Part shown: in pieces, positions 6,896 to 15,423 of the stretch
Layout of the letters: each line of letters opens with the position of its first letter
How positions within the stretch are numbered: position 1 is the first letter of the stretch
Source of the DNA: Dyadobacter sp. 3J3
GTDB lineage: Bacteria > Bacteroidota > Bacteroidia > Cytophagales > Spirosomataceae
DNA: 64,000 bases
Assembly: GCF_009801115.1 (NCBI RefSeq)
Contig: NZ_VTOL01000009.1
Span: 252,618-316,617 of the forward strand
Reading direction: 5' to 3'
Program-made: the position numbers and the translations under genes
Notes under the pieces: generated by a model
Database searches by the model: none
What the model saw: the letters and a program-made list of their open reading frames with translations, nothing else
What the model was told of the DNA's origin: nothing

Positions 6896-8146
6896 TTATT
6901 CTTCTGATTGTACAGGTGAATATCCCAAATCAAGCCAGTTTGGATAAATAGCGAAGTGTTTTGATTTTACCGAGGCAAATAAAGTATTACGCAGCTCTTC
7001 CATATTTTCTTTTTTAGCCGCAGAAATAAATACCACCTGGTCTGCTTTATGCGCCAGATAGCTTTTTTTCAACTGATCCAAAACGCTTTCTGTGGAAGCT
7101 TCTTCGGGAACGATATTTCCATCGTCATCCCATTCTTCCGCTTTTGGAGCTGGTTTATATAAATCAATTTTGTTGAAAACAAGAATTGTCTTTTTATCCG
7201 CCGCTCCTATTTCAACCAGTGTATTGTTTACAACTTCCAGATGTTCTTCATAAGATTCATGCGAAATATCAACAACGTGTACCAAAATATCAGCCTCGCG
7301 AACTTCATCCAAAGTAGATTTAAATGATTCGATCAGCGTCGTTGGCAATTTCCTGATAAACCCAACAGTATCGGTCAGCAGGAACGGAATGTTTTCCATA
7401 TTCACTTTCCGAACCGTAGAATCTACCGTTGCAAAAAGTTTATTTTCAGCAAAAACATCAGATTTGGACAGTGCCTGCATCAGCGTAGATTTCCCTACGT
7501 TGGTATATCCAACAATTGCAACGCGCACCAGGCGATCACGTTCCTTGCGTCTTGTCATACTCTGACGGTCCACTTTTTCAAGCTTTTCCTGCAAAAACGC
7601 AATTCTGTCTTTTACAATACGTCTATCCGTTTCAAGTTCCGTTTCCCCGGGGCCACGCATACCTACACCAGCGCCGGACTGGCGGCTTAAGTGGGTCCAA
7701 AGCCGGGTCAGTCGTGGATACATATATTGGTACTGTGCAAGTTCTACCTGCAATTTCGACTGTGCCGTTTTAGCACGCATCGCAAAAATATCCAGGATCA
7801 GAAGACTTCTGTCAAGTACTTTTATATCTTTAAAAACAACTTCAAGGTTACGCACTTGCGAAGGTGAAAGATCATCATCAAAAATGACCATATCCACCGG
7901 ATTTGCAGTAATGAAGGTATTTATTTCTTCAAGTTTTCCTTTTCCTACATAGGTCTTAATATCAGCTCTTTCCAAATTCTGTGTGAATTTATGGAGCGTT
8001 TTCACACCCAGCGTTGCAGCCAGAAAATCCAGCTCTTCCAGGTATTCCTTTGTTTTTGCAGTGGTTTGTTTTTGTGTACTTACAGCTACCAGCACTGCTG
8101 TTTCCTGCGCAACGGCAGTAGAAAATAATTTACTTTTATCAATCAT
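6896..8146 (-). CDS. hflX: Ribosome-associated GTPase HflX
   Basis: 416 residues, normal length. The N-terminal HflX domain has the GKGKLEEI motif near 95 and the glycine-rich GAGVGMRGPGETELE motif near 175. A coiled linker (RIVKDRIAFLQEKLEKVDRQ) follows, then the GTPase domain: G1 GYTNVGKST near 211-219, G3 DTVG, and G4 NKID. HflX splits stalled or hibernating 70S ribosomes under stress and binds 50S subunits in the cytoplasm. It is encoded alone, upstream of tRNA-Arg on the same strand. The ATG chosen gives the expected short extension before the first conserved strand. Confidence 0.95.
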   Translation of the reverse strand: MIDKSKLFSTAVAQETAVLVAVSTQKQTTAKTKEYLEELDFLAATLGVKTLHKFTQNLERADIKTYVGKGKLEEINTFITANPVDMVIFDDDLSPSQVRNLEVVFKDIKVLDRSLLILDIFAMRAKTAQSKLQVELAQYQYMYPRLTRLWTHLSRQSGAGVGMRGPGETELETDRRIVKDRIAFLQEKLEKVDRQSMTRRKERDRLVRVAIVGYTNVGKSTLMQALSKSDVFAENKLFATVDSTVRKVNMENIPFLLTDTVGFIRKLPTTLIESFKSTLDEVREADILVHVVDISHESYEEHLEVVNNTLVEIGAADKKTILVFNKIDLYKPAPKAEEWDDDGNIVPEEASTESVLDQLKKSYLAHKADQVVFISAAKKENMEELRNTLFASVKSKHFAIYPNWLDLGYSPVQSEE

Positions 8147-8340
8147 TCAGGATCATTTTTTTGTTCAGGCTTTTACACATTCCTGAGTTGACCCAGTGGC
8201 AAAAGCATCCCTTTTTTAACAGAAAGGGTAAATTGAGAACGGATTATAAACTTCAAAAGTTCAGGTTCAAACGGCATGAAGTTACGACTTCCACCAATAG
8301 TATTCCAGTTTTTTATTTGAATATTCAAAAAACAGTTTTG

Positions 8341-8348
8341 TATCTTTG
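8341..8348 (+). promoter_or_regulatory. Bacteroidota-type -7 element (TATCTTTG) for the MATE gene
   Basis: TATCTTTG fits the TAnnTTTG consensus of Bacteroidota housekeeping promoters, with a TTTG at 8316-8319 about 21 bases upstream as a possible -33 element. Transcription from here would give a leader of about 130 bases before the MATE start at 8491. The rest of the 8147-8490 gap holds no gene. Confidence 0.5.
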
Positions 8349-8437
8349 TCAAAATAGCTCTAAGCCTATGTTGGTCGTCGTCTTCGGTTCATTGTAACCA
8401 AACTGTATTTTTTGGTCCTTCTCACAGGATTGTTCAG

Positions 8438-8456
8438 CTGCGTTTCTGAAACGCAG
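8438..8456 (+). promoter_or_regulatory. Hairpin in the MATE mRNA leader
   Basis: CTGCGTTT and AAACGCAG form a perfect 8-bp stem with a 3-base loop, 34 bases before the MATE start codon. There is no T-run, so it is not a terminator. It could influence translation or bind a regulator. No known riboswitch pattern is recognised. Confidence 0.35.
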
Positions 8457-8490
8457 GTATCTTATTATTAATCTGAATTTCTCTTCTCAA

Positions 8491-9876
8491 ATGAAAAAGT
8501 GGCTACAACTGCTTCGTCAGGCCCTGAGCGGCTCCGAAGAAAGTTTTACTGATGGCAGCATCAACCGGGCGATTTTCCTTCTTTCTGTCCCTATGATCAT
8601 GGAAATGGTCATGGAATCCCTTTTTGCTGTTGTCGATATATTTTTTGTCTCCAAAGTAAGTATTGAAGCAGTTGCGACAGTCGGACTTACCGAATCGGTT
8701 ATCACACTGGTTTACTCTGTGGCGATTGGATTAAGTACCGCCGCAACCGCCACCATCGCACGACGTATAGGCGAAGGGAACACGACGCAGGCGCGTGTTG
8801 CCATCGGACAGGTTATCTTAATTTCACTTGCCATTTCCTTGCCCATCGCCCTTGCAGGTTTTCTGTTTGCCGGTGATGTATTAAGCATTATGGGTGCGGA
8901 TCCGAAAGTGATAGAAACCGGGACGATTTTCGCCCAAATCCAGTTTCTCAGTGCTCCGGTAGTAATTTTATTATACTCATTAAGTGGTGCATTACGTGGT
9001 GCCGGTGCGGCTGCGACAGCGATGCGCTCATTGATCATCGCAAATGTCTTAAATATGATCCTGGGCCCGACGTTGATTTTTGGCTTTGGATTTATTCCGG
9101 CTTTCGGTGTAACAGGCGCGGCAATTGCTACGGCTTTGGGCCGTTCGATTGGTGTGGGTTATCAACTATATTCATTAACCCGTGTTAATAAAGCTCTGGC
9201 ATTTGTCTGGGCGGATTTGAAACCGCACAAAGAAACGATCGTAAGTATGGTAAAAGTTGCCGCTGGCGGAACCGGACAGTTTTTAGTATCCTCCGCAAGC
9301 TGGATTTTCCTCACCAGAATTTTGGCAGAATTTGGCAGCGATGTTGTAGCGGGTTATACCATTGCAATTCGTGTGATCATGTTTACACTCCTTCCTGCAT
9401 GGGGTTTGGCAAATGCTGCGGCAACTTTGGTTGGACAAAACCTGGGTGCCGGAAAACCGGAACGCGCAGAAATCTCAGTATGGAAATGTGCTTCTTACAA
9501 TTTATTTTTCCTGCTCGGACTTTCCATTTTAATGTTTGTAGGAGCTGAAAGCATCATCGGCTGGTTCAGTCCGAATGTTGAAGTGATCCACACCGGAAAA
9601 TTAGCTTTACGGGTTTTGTGTCTTGGTTATGGTTTTTATGCATACAGTATGGTAATCATTCAGTCGCTGAATGGTGCAGGAGATACCAAAACGCCAACCG
9701 TTTTAAACCTGATCTGTTTCTGGCTTCTCGAAATTCCATTGGCTTATGTATTGGCAATTTTCTTTGCACTTGGCCCCATTGGTGTTTTTATTTCAGTACC
9801 CGTAGCAGAGTCAATTCTGGCATTGCTGGGAATATGGAGGTTTAGACTGGGAAAATGGAAAACAGTAAAGGTGTAG
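8491..9876 (+). CDS. MATE-family multidrug/toxin efflux transporter
   Basis: 461 residues in the inner membrane, with about 12 predicted helices arranged as two six-helix halves, each starting with a MATE-type segment (FLLSVPMIMEMVMESLF near 28 and its counterpart near 250). Conserved pieces include the early VSKVSIEAVATVGL, the GALRGAG motif near 175, and the matching NGAGDTKTP near 395. Members export cationic drugs or metabolites with Na+ or H+ antiport; the substrate is unknown. It is transcribed alone, divergently from hflX, with a TAnnTTTG element and a hairpin in the leader. Start chosen at the first ATG giving a short amphipathic N-terminus. Confidence 0.93.
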   Translation: MKKWLQLLRQALSGSEESFTDGSINRAIFLLSVPMIMEMVMESLFAVVDIFFVSKVSIEAVATVGLTESVITLVYSVAIGLSTAATATIARRIGEGNTTQARVAIGQVILISLAISLPIALAGFLFAGDVLSIMGADPKVIETGTIFAQIQFLSAPVVILLYSLSGALRGAGAAATAMRSLIIANVLNMILGPTLIFGFGFIPAFGVTGAAIATALGRSIGVGYQLYSLTRVNKALAFVWADLKPHKETIVSMVKVAAGGTGQFLVSSASWIFLTRILAEFGSDVVAGYTIAIRVIMFTLLPAWGLANAAATLVGQNLGAGKPERAEISVWKCASYNLFFLLGLSILMFVGAESIIGWFSPNVEVIHTGKLALRVLCLGYGFYAYSMVIIQSLNGAGDTKTPTVLNLICFWLLEIPLAYVLAIFFALGPIGVFISVPVAESILALLGIWRFRLGKWKTVKV

Positions 9877-10015
9877 CTATCGGCTTTCAGATGATTAACC
9901 TGAACCAGATCCCGAATCATTCAGTTGACTACATAGCTGATTTTGGTCATTGAGTTTCTGCGCAAACCATCTGAAAGCTGATTGCCGACTGCCAAAGTAT
10001 TTAACAATAATATTT

Positions 10016-10666
10016 ATGTCCACTGACTCTTCAAAAATTCGTCAATATATTGAAACGCATTTTCCTTTTTTCGAAGCGGGTTTAAAAGATAAAATTGAAG
10101 AAGTTGCCATTTTGAAAAATTTTCAAGCCGGAGAATTGATTATGCGCCAGGGACAATATTTCAAACATACCGTACTGATAGCAGCAGGTCTTATCAAACT
10201 TTACCGCGAAGGTGACGACGGCGAAGAAGTTTTCATCTATCATTTAAATCCCGGACAGGCTTGTGCTTTATCCATCATTTGCGCGGCAAAACAGGAAACA
10301 AGCCAGGTTTTAGGAAAAGCAGTGGAAGACACTGTAGCAATTTTGATACCTGTTCCTGTCATTGACGAACTGATGAAAAATTATAAAAGCTGGTATTACT
10401 TCGTTCTTGAAAATTACCGCGACCGGTTTGACGAACTTCTGCTCATGCTCGACCACGTGATATTCAAAGGCATGGACCAACGTCTTGAATTTTATCTTGA
10501 AAATCAGGTCAAACAAAAAGGGAATAACCAATTAAGTATCACCCATCAGGAAATTGCCCAGGATTTAAATTCTTCACGCGAAGTGATTTCCCGGTTGTTG
10601 AAGAAAATGGAAATCGACAAAAAAGTAATCCTCAACAGAAATTACATTGAATGGCTAAATTTATAA
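10016..10666 (+). CDS. Crp/Fnr-family transcriptional regulator
   Basis: 216 residues from the ATG at 10016; an upstream in-frame ATG at 9950 would add 22 residues with no family resemblance. The N-terminal cyclic-nucleotide-binding-like barrel (about 30-125) is followed by a dimer helix and a C-terminal winged helix (about 172-200) with LSITHQEIAQDLNSSREVISRLLKKME, the Crp-type recognition region. No cysteine cluster for an Fe-S centre is seen, so a redox-FNR role is not supported. It sits at the head of a sulfur gene cluster. A perfect palindrome with Crp-like half-sites starts 7 bases after its stop, and another lies before the persulfide dioxygenase gene, so it probably regulates these genes. 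The effector is unknown. Confidence 0.9.
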   Translation: MSTDSSKIRQYIETHFPFFEAGLKDKIEEVAILKNFQAGELIMRQGQYFKHTVLIAAGLIKLYREGDDGEEVFIYHLNPGQACALSIICAAKQETSQVLGKAVEDTVAILIPVPVIDELMKNYKSWYYFVLENYRDRFDELLLMLDHVIFKGMDQRLEFYLENQVKQKGNNQLSITHQEIAQDLNSSREVISRLLKKMEIDKKVILNRNYIEWLNL

Positions 10667-10672
10667 GCCAGG

Positions 10673-10686
10673 GTGACAATTGTCAC
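10673..10686. promoter_or_regulatory. Candidate Crp/Fnr operator, GTGA-N6-TCAC (perfect palindrome)
   Basis: GTGACAATTGTCAC is a perfect 14-bp dyad in the Crp/Fnr half-site format. It lies 6 bases after the regulator's stop and 50 bases before the TauE/SafE start at 10737. The match to half-sites is visible; binding is inferred from the adjacent regulator gene. Confidence 0.6.
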
Positions 10687-10736
10687 AGACTTACCTTTTT
10701 TCTCTGCCGAAATTTGTCAAAATCATTGTAATAAAA

Positions 10737-11531
10737 ATGGAGATTATTGGCTATCTGGCATCTGTTTTAGCAGGCTTATCATTAGGATTAATCGGAGGAG
10801 GCGGATCCATTTTAACCGTACCTATATTGGTTTATCTATTTTCTGTCAGTCCGCTCAGCGCGACTGAATATTCCCTGTTTATCGTTGGCATTACAAGCCT
10901 GATAGGCGTCATTCCTCTTTACAGGGAAAGATCGATTGATTTCAGGATGGCTTTGCTTTTTGGTATCCCTTCGGCTTTGGCAGTAATATTTGCCAGAAAA
11001 GTGATTTTGCCGGCCATTCCCGAAGAAATCATTCTGTTTGATTCAGTCATCATATTAAGAAGGTTGATGATTATGTTGTTTTTTGCAACGGTGATGATCG
11101 CCGCTTCTTTATTTATGATCACGAGAAAGGAAAAAGTCGAGAAAAACTTAAAAATTGAGCCAAAGAGAAATTTGGGTTTAATTTTCGGTGAGGCAATTTC
11201 CGTTGGCACAATCTCGGGAATTTCCGGTGCGGGAGGCGGTTTTTTGATTATTCCTTTGCTGACCATACTCAATAAAGTACCCATGAAAAAAGCCATAGGT
11301 ACTTCCCTGCTCATCATTGGTGTTCAATCGATGATCGGTTTCTTCGCAGGATTGCCTGCGGCTAATCCGGACTGGCATCTGCTGTTAAAAATCACAGCAT
11401 TATCGGTTTCAGGTTTTTTTGCGGGAAACTACTTTTCAACCAAATTTTCAGCCGGAGCGTTAAAAAACACCTTTGGCTGGTTTGTGCTTTGTATAGGAAT
11501 TTATATTATCCTGAGAGAGTTAGCATTTTGA
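10737..11531 (+). CDS. TauE/SafE-family sulfite/sulfoacetate exporter
   Basis: 264 residues from ATG 10737. The open frame extends upstream to 10680, but that start would lie inside the candidate operator and adds a non-membrane leader. About eight membrane helices form two repeats, each with the TauE/SafE glycine-rich signature: LSLGLIGGGGSILTVPIL near residue 13 and ISGISGAGGGFLIIPLL near 160. Family members export sulfite or organosulfur anions across the inner membrane. Next to a persulfide dioxygenase that makes sulfite, sulfite export is the most likely role. Control by the upstream Crp/Fnr protein is suggested by the palindrome at 10673. Confidence 0.9.
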   Translation: MEIIGYLASVLAGLSLGLIGGGGSILTVPILVYLFSVSPLSATEYSLFIVGITSLIGVIPLYRERSIDFRMALLFGIPSALAVIFARKVILPAIPEEIILFDSVIILRRLMIMLFFATVMIAASLFMITRKEKVEKNLKIEPKRNLGLIFGEAISVGTISGISGAGGGFLIIPLLTILNKVPMKKAIGTSLLIIGVQSMIGFFAGLPAANPDWHLLLKITALSVSGFFAGNYFSTKFSAGALKNTFGWFVLCIGIYIILRELAF

Positions 11532-11564
11532 TCTGGTAAGCTTCCGAAAAAAATTAAATTCAAT

Positions 11565-11578
11565 GTGACTAATATCAC
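11565..11578. promoter_or_regulatory. Second candidate Crp/Fnr site, GTGA-N6-TCAC
   Basis: GTGA (11565-11568) and TCAC (11575-11578) are separated by 6 bases, in the same arrangement as the perfect palindrome at 10673, and the flanking T gives TGTGA. It is 84 bases before the persulfide dioxygenase start, a normal operator distance. Confidence 0.5.
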
Positions 11579-11662
11579 CAACTACTATCAACTTTTATTC
11601 GAATTTTGAGTATTGGTTCATACAAACCGACAGAAATCATTCAGTGTTTCTGCAAAAAATAA

Positions 11663-13054
11663 ATGATTATGATGAAGATCGAACAAATATATACCGGCTG
11701 TCTGGCACAGGGAGCCTATTTTATCTCTTCCAATGGTGAAGCCGCTGTGATTGATCCTTTGCGTGAGGTAGCGCCATACATTGAAAAAGCTGCGAAGTCG
11801 AATTTGAAGATCAAATACGTTTTTGAAACGCATTTCCATGCTGATTTTGTTTCTGGACATATTGATCTGGCTGAAAAAACGGGAGCAGAAATTGTCTATG
11901 GACCAAAAGCAAAAACCGGTTTCAAAGCGCATATTGCTACGGATGGTGAAGTTTTTAAACTGGGTGATATTTCAATAAAAGTGCTTCACACGCCAGGTCA
12001 TACCATGGAATCTGCCTGTTATTTATTATCGGATCAAAATGGAAAAGAAATTGCGCTTTTCAGTGGTGATACCCTTTTCATCGGTGATGTTGGACGCCCT
12101 GATCTTGCGCAAAACGGAGAAATTACCCAGGATGATCTGGCCGGAATTCTGTTTGATAGTTTGCGCACAAAAATCATGACGTTGCCTGATGACCTGACCG
12201 TCTATCCGGCGCATGGTGCAGGCTCAGCTTGTGGAAAAAGTATGAGCAAAGAAACGAGCGATTCTTTGGGCAATCAGAAAAAATTCAATTATGCGCTTCG
12301 TGCGGATATGACGAAAGAGGAATTTATTAAAGAAGTGACAACCGGGTTGACCGAGCCGCCGCAATATTTTCCTGAAAATGTGAAAATGAATCGTGATGGT
12401 TATGAAAGTATCGATGATGTGTTGGAGCGCGGTGATCACGCTTTATCTCCGGATGCTTTTGAAACCAAGGCAAACCAAACCAGTGCTTTAATTTTAGATA
12501 CCCGAAAGGCAGATGATTTTGCCAAAGGTTTTATTCCAAATTCAATCAACATCGGTATTGACGGCGGTTTTGCTCCATGGGTTGGCGCGCTTATCCCGGA
12601 TTTGAAACAAAATATTTTGCTGGTGACAGATCCCGGACGCGAAGAGGAAGTGGTGACTCGTCTGGCCAGAGTTGGATATGATTATGCCATTGGCTATCTG
12701 AATGGCGGATTTGATGTCTGGAAAAAATCAGGAAAAGAAATTGATATGGTGACTTCTCTGCCAGCGCAGGAATTTGCTGAACGGTATAACGAAGGCGAAA
12801 TCAAAGTTATTGATGTCAGAAAACCGGATGAATTTGAAGCCGGGCATGTGGATGGTGCCGAAAATATTCCTTTGGATACCATTAACGAAAGTATGACTGC
12901 CTTATCAAAAAATGAAACGCTTTATGTGCATTGTGCAGGTGGTTACCGCTCCATGATCGCTGCGTCTATTTTAAAATCGAGAGGTTTTGATGATGTTGTT
13001 AATATTGAAGGTGGTTATGGTGCTATTCAGAAGACGGAAGTGATTGTGAATTAG
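11663..13054 (+). CDS. Persulfide dioxygenase-rhodanese fusion (MBL fold plus two rhodanese domains)
   Basis: 463 residues. The N-terminal metallo-beta-lactamase domain (about 1-245) is of the ETHE1/persulfide-dioxygenase type, with THFHADFVSGH at 56-66 (iron ligands H57, H59), GHTMES, SGDTLFIGDVGRPDL and YPAHG. Two rhodanese domains follow. The first (about 265-355) lacks a catalytic cysteine and is probably structural. The second (about 365-463) has VHCAGGYRS with Cys424 as the sulfur-carrying residue. Known homologues such as CstB oxidise glutathione or CoA persulfide to sulfite and then form thiosulfate. It lies between a sulfite exporter and YeeE transporters. Three ATGs occur at 11663, 11669 and 11672; the third gives the usual MKIEQIYTG start. 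Confidence 0.92.
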   Translation: MIMMKIEQIYTGCLAQGAYFISSNGEAAVIDPLREVAPYIEKAAKSNLKIKYVFETHFHADFVSGHIDLAEKTGAEIVYGPKAKTGFKAHIATDGEVFKLGDISIKVLHTPGHTMESACYLLSDQNGKEIALFSGDTLFIGDVGRPDLAQNGEITQDDLAGILFDSLRTKIMTLPDDLTVYPAHGAGSACGKSMSKETSDSLGNQKKFNYALRADMTKEEFIKEVTTGLTEPPQYFPENVKMNRDGYESIDDVLERGDHALSPDAFETKANQTSALILDTRKADDFAKGFIPNSINIGIDGGFAPWVGALIPDLKQNILLVTDPGREEEVVTRLARVGYDYAIGYLNGGFDVWKKSGKEIDMVTSLPAQEFAERYNEGEIKVIDVRKPDEFEAGHVDGAENIPLDTINESMTALSKNETLYVHCAGGYRSMIAASILKSRGFDDVVNIEGGYGAIQKTEVIVN

Positions 13055-13091
13055 TTTTGACATTATTGAATCTCAACTAATTCGTAGCCAG

Positions 13092-13265
13092 AACAGGAGG
13101 CTCCTAAGGAGCCGGGCCATCTTATTCAACCATAATTTCTATAAACAGGAAGCCCTTACCGGGCTGAATTAATAGAATGTGTTAGTAATGAGCCCGATAA
13201 GGGCTTCCTGTTTATAGCTCCAAAGATGACGAACAAATACCGTGGCTCCTTAGGAGCCTCCTGTT
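13092..13265. repeat. Nested double inverted repeat (REP/MITE-like), 174 bp
   Basis: The outer arms, 13092-13113 and 13244-13265, are perfect 22-bp reverse complements. The inner arms, 13140-13165 and 13191-13216, are 26 bp with one mismatch around a 25-base loop. The outer arms contain a smaller near-palindrome (GGCTCC-TAA-GGAGCC) and the inner ones a dyad around AAGCCC/GGGCTT. It occupies most of the gap between the persulfide dioxygenase and the first YeeE gene. It has no coding content. It resembles a mobile palindromic element; it may also form an mRNA stem that separates expression of the two genes. Confidence 0.8.
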
Positions 13266-13339
13266 AATATTCAGGTTTCGGAACAAATAATCTGATAAAT
13301 CTCTAACTTAAGGGAATGCAATAATATCAACATTAATCT

Positions 13340-13915
13340 ATGGAAATCTTCGAACTCATCAGCAAACCATGGCCGTGGTATATTGCAGGCCCGCTTATTG
13401 GTTTTACAGTACCCATTTTGCTTTTGCTTGGCAATAAATCCTTTGGAATTTCTTCATCTTTACGCCATATCTGTGCCGCCGTTATTCCGGCGAACATTTC
13501 TTTTTTTAAATATGACTGGAAAAAAGAAACCTGGAATTTATTTTTCGTTGCAGGAATAACGCTGGGTGGTTTTGTTGCTACTTATCTGCTGACAAATCCG
13601 GATTCTTTGATCGTGGCTGAATCTACAAAAGCCAGTTTAAGCCAATTGGGAATTACTGACTTTTCGGGATTAATGCCCACAGATATATTCTCGGCAGAAA
13701 ACATTCTGTCTCTGAAAGGCCTGATATTTTTCGTTTTGGGAGGATTTTTGGTCGGTTTTGGTACACGTTATGCCGGTGGCTGCACGTCGGGTCATGCTAT
13801 CATGGGGCTTTCCAATTTGCAATGGCCATCGTTAGTGGCTACGATATTTTTCATGGTCGGCGGTTTCTTTTCTACCTGGATATTATTGCCCTGGTTATTG
13901 AATTTAGTCAGCTAA
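13340..13915 (+). CDS. YeeE/YedE-family transporter, N-terminal half protein
   Basis: 191 residues with about five hydrophobic helices. YeeE/YedE proteins import thiosulfate or related sulfur species through a pore lined by cysteines. The key motif here is GGCTSGHAIMGLSN with Cys148. The protein is about half the length of single-chain YeeE, and the next gene, 33 bases downstream, encodes the matching second half, so the two probably form one transporter. Position right after the persulfide dioxygenase fits a sulfur-handling role. An upstream nested inverted repeat separates it from that gene. Start is the first ATG, directly before the first helix. Confidence 0.9.
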   Translation: MEIFELISKPWPWYIAGPLIGFTVPILLLLGNKSFGISSSLRHICAAVIPANISFFKYDWKKETWNLFFVAGITLGGFVATYLLTNPDSLIVAESTKASLSQLGITDFSGLMPTDIFSAENILSLKGLIFFVLGGFLVGFGTRYAGGCTSGHAIMGLSNLQWPSLVATIFFMVGGFFSTWILLPWLLNLVS

Positions 13916-13948
13916 ACTATTTGCAAACAAATATTAATTCATTACAAT

Positions 13949-14461
13949 ATGGCAACAATTAAAAGTAATTCTACCGCCGAAATTGATCTTTTAGATAAAG
14001 ACATTGACACTTTTGACGGTACTAATCAGCAGTCGAAAACGGAGAATTTTATTGGTAATTTGAAATACCTGATCGTTGGCGTATTTTTCGGAATCGTTTT
14101 TGTAAAAGCTGAAATCGTATCCTGGTTCAGGATTCAGGAAATGTTCCGCTTAGATTCCTTTCATATGTATGGCGTGATTGGCTTGGCTGTTATTATTGGA
14201 TTGATTTCGATGCAAATCATTAAACGATTTAATATCAAAACGATCAGCGGAGAAACCGTTAGCGTACCACCAAAGCAATTTAATAAAGGACAGATTTATG
14301 GAGGGTTTTTGTTCGGCTTAGGCTGGGCCATTACAGGCGCTTGTCCGGGGCCGTTATTTGCACAGATTGGAAGCGGTTTTCTGGTTGTAATAATAACCTT
14401 GCTTAGTGCAATTGCAGGAACCTGGACTTATGGATTGTTACGTTCCAGACTCCCGCATTAA
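13949..14461 (+). CDS. YeeE/YedE-family transporter, second half (DUF6691-like)
   Basis: 170 residues. A hydrophilic N-terminal stretch of about 40 residues precedes about four membrane helices. The family cysteine motif GWAITGACPGPLFAQIG is present with Cys132. Together with the preceding protein it should make a two-subunit thiosulfate/sulfur transporter in the inner membrane. The 33-base spacing implies one operon. The gene ends 3 bases before the convergent methyltransferase stop, with no terminator between them. Confidence 0.9.
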   Translation: MATIKSNSTAEIDLLDKDIDTFDGTNQQSKTENFIGNLKYLIVGVFFGIVFVKAEIVSWFRIQEMFRLDSFHMYGVIGLAVIIGLISMQIIKRFNIKTISGETVSVPPKQFNKGQIYGGFLFGLGWAITGACPGPLFAQIGSGFLVVIITLLSAIAGTWTYGLLRSRLPH

Positions 14462-14464
14462 GCA

Positions 14465-15208
14465 TTACAATTTTCTGGCAACAAGATATAATTGTTCGTC
14501 TCCTAACATAAAAGGATCAGCTTCCAGATTTCCAAAAGCGCCAACAACTTTAAGACCGGCAGATTCAAACATAAATTTGAGTTCGGCAAGGGTATAAATA
14601 TGCTGACGAACAGTATGCGTCACCTTCTCTGTACCTGAAATAAAAGTCTGCTCCGATTCAATATAACCTTCCTCGGTAAAATACTCATTCTGAGAAAGAT
14701 ATACGATATATCCCTCAACAGGCATCCAGTTTCTAATCTGATAATTTGGAAAAATACTCTCAGCAAGATTTTCAGTATGAATAGCAAACTGCCCACCCGG
14801 AATTAACAGATCAGAAATCTTTTGCAGGAATTTCTGCATGTCCTCACGAGGAAAAAAGCTGAAACTATTTCCAAAACAATAGGCAGCATCAAAGGATCCG
14901 GCTTCAAAAGAAACTGCCAGAACATCTTCACAAATCACTTCCACAGAAAGATTTTCCTGAGCGGCGATCTTTCCCAATTCTTCACAATATTCTTTTGACA
15001 AATCCACACAGGTAAGCTCCATTCCCTGATCTGCAAGCGGCAAAGCATGGCGACCGTAACCTGCCATCACATCCAAAACTTTATTTCCTTCTTTTAAATC
15101 AAGGGTATCACGTAAAAAATCAACTTCAAATTCAGTATATTCTTCGTCCTGATTTAACTTCCATGCCTTCTGTGGCAAACCTTCAAAATATGTATGATAC
15201 CAGGCCAA
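14465..15208 (-). CDS. Class I SAM-dependent methyltransferase
   Basis: 247 residues. The Rossmann-like methyltransferase domain shows motif I VLDVMAGYGRHALPLA (about 43-58), an acidic end of strand 2 (CVDLSKEY), ICEDVLAVSF, and motif IV FDAAYCFGNSF. The C-terminal part has the YTLAELKFMFESAGLKVVG helix-strand common to small-molecule methyltransferases. The acceptor is unknown. It lies on the reverse strand, converging with the YeeE pair and separated from it by only 3 bases. Start at ATG 15208 gives MAWYHTYFEGLPQ, a common family N-terminus. Confidence 0.88.
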   Translation of the reverse strand: MAWYHTYFEGLPQKAWKLNQDEEYTEFEVDFLRDTLDLKEGNKVLDVMAGYGRHALPLADQGMELTCVDLSKEYCEELGKIAAQENLSVEVICEDVLAVSFEAGSFDAAYCFGNSFSFFPREDMQKFLQKISDLLIPGGQFAIHTENLAESIFPNYQIRNWMPVEGYIVYLSQNEYFTEEGYIESEQTFISGTEKVTHTVRQHIYTLAELKFMFESAGLKVVGAFGNLEADPFMLGDEQLYLVARKL

Positions 15209-15246
15209 TGTGCTGAGGATTTAATTTCTGCAAAAATAGTCAATTT

Positions 15247-15352
15247 TTAAACGCAGAGTTTAGGGAGTTATGCGCTGAGTTCAGGGAGCTTTACTTTATT
15301 CGTAAAAAAAACTCACAGTACTCTGCGAAAACTCCGCTAACTCTGCGTTTAA
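15247..15352. repeat. Imperfect inverted repeat between methyltransferase and HEAT/cytochrome gene
   Basis: Arms 15247-15269 and 15330-15352 are reverse complements apart from a few positions; both contain AAACGCAGAGTT or its complement. A degenerate third copy (GCGCTGAGTTCAGGGAG) lies between. It sits in the shared upstream region of two divergent genes. It may be an interspersed repeat. Confidence 0.55.
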
Positions 15353-15423
15353 TATGAATTTCCATGGGTAAAAAATTCGCTTTTCTTACTTTTAAAATCC
15401 ATACCAAAAAGTAATTCAACCTG

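Noticed and set aside
9950..10015. Upstream start for the Crp/Fnr regulator
   Set aside because: The 22 extra residues show no resemblance to the family; ATG 10016 gives the usual length.
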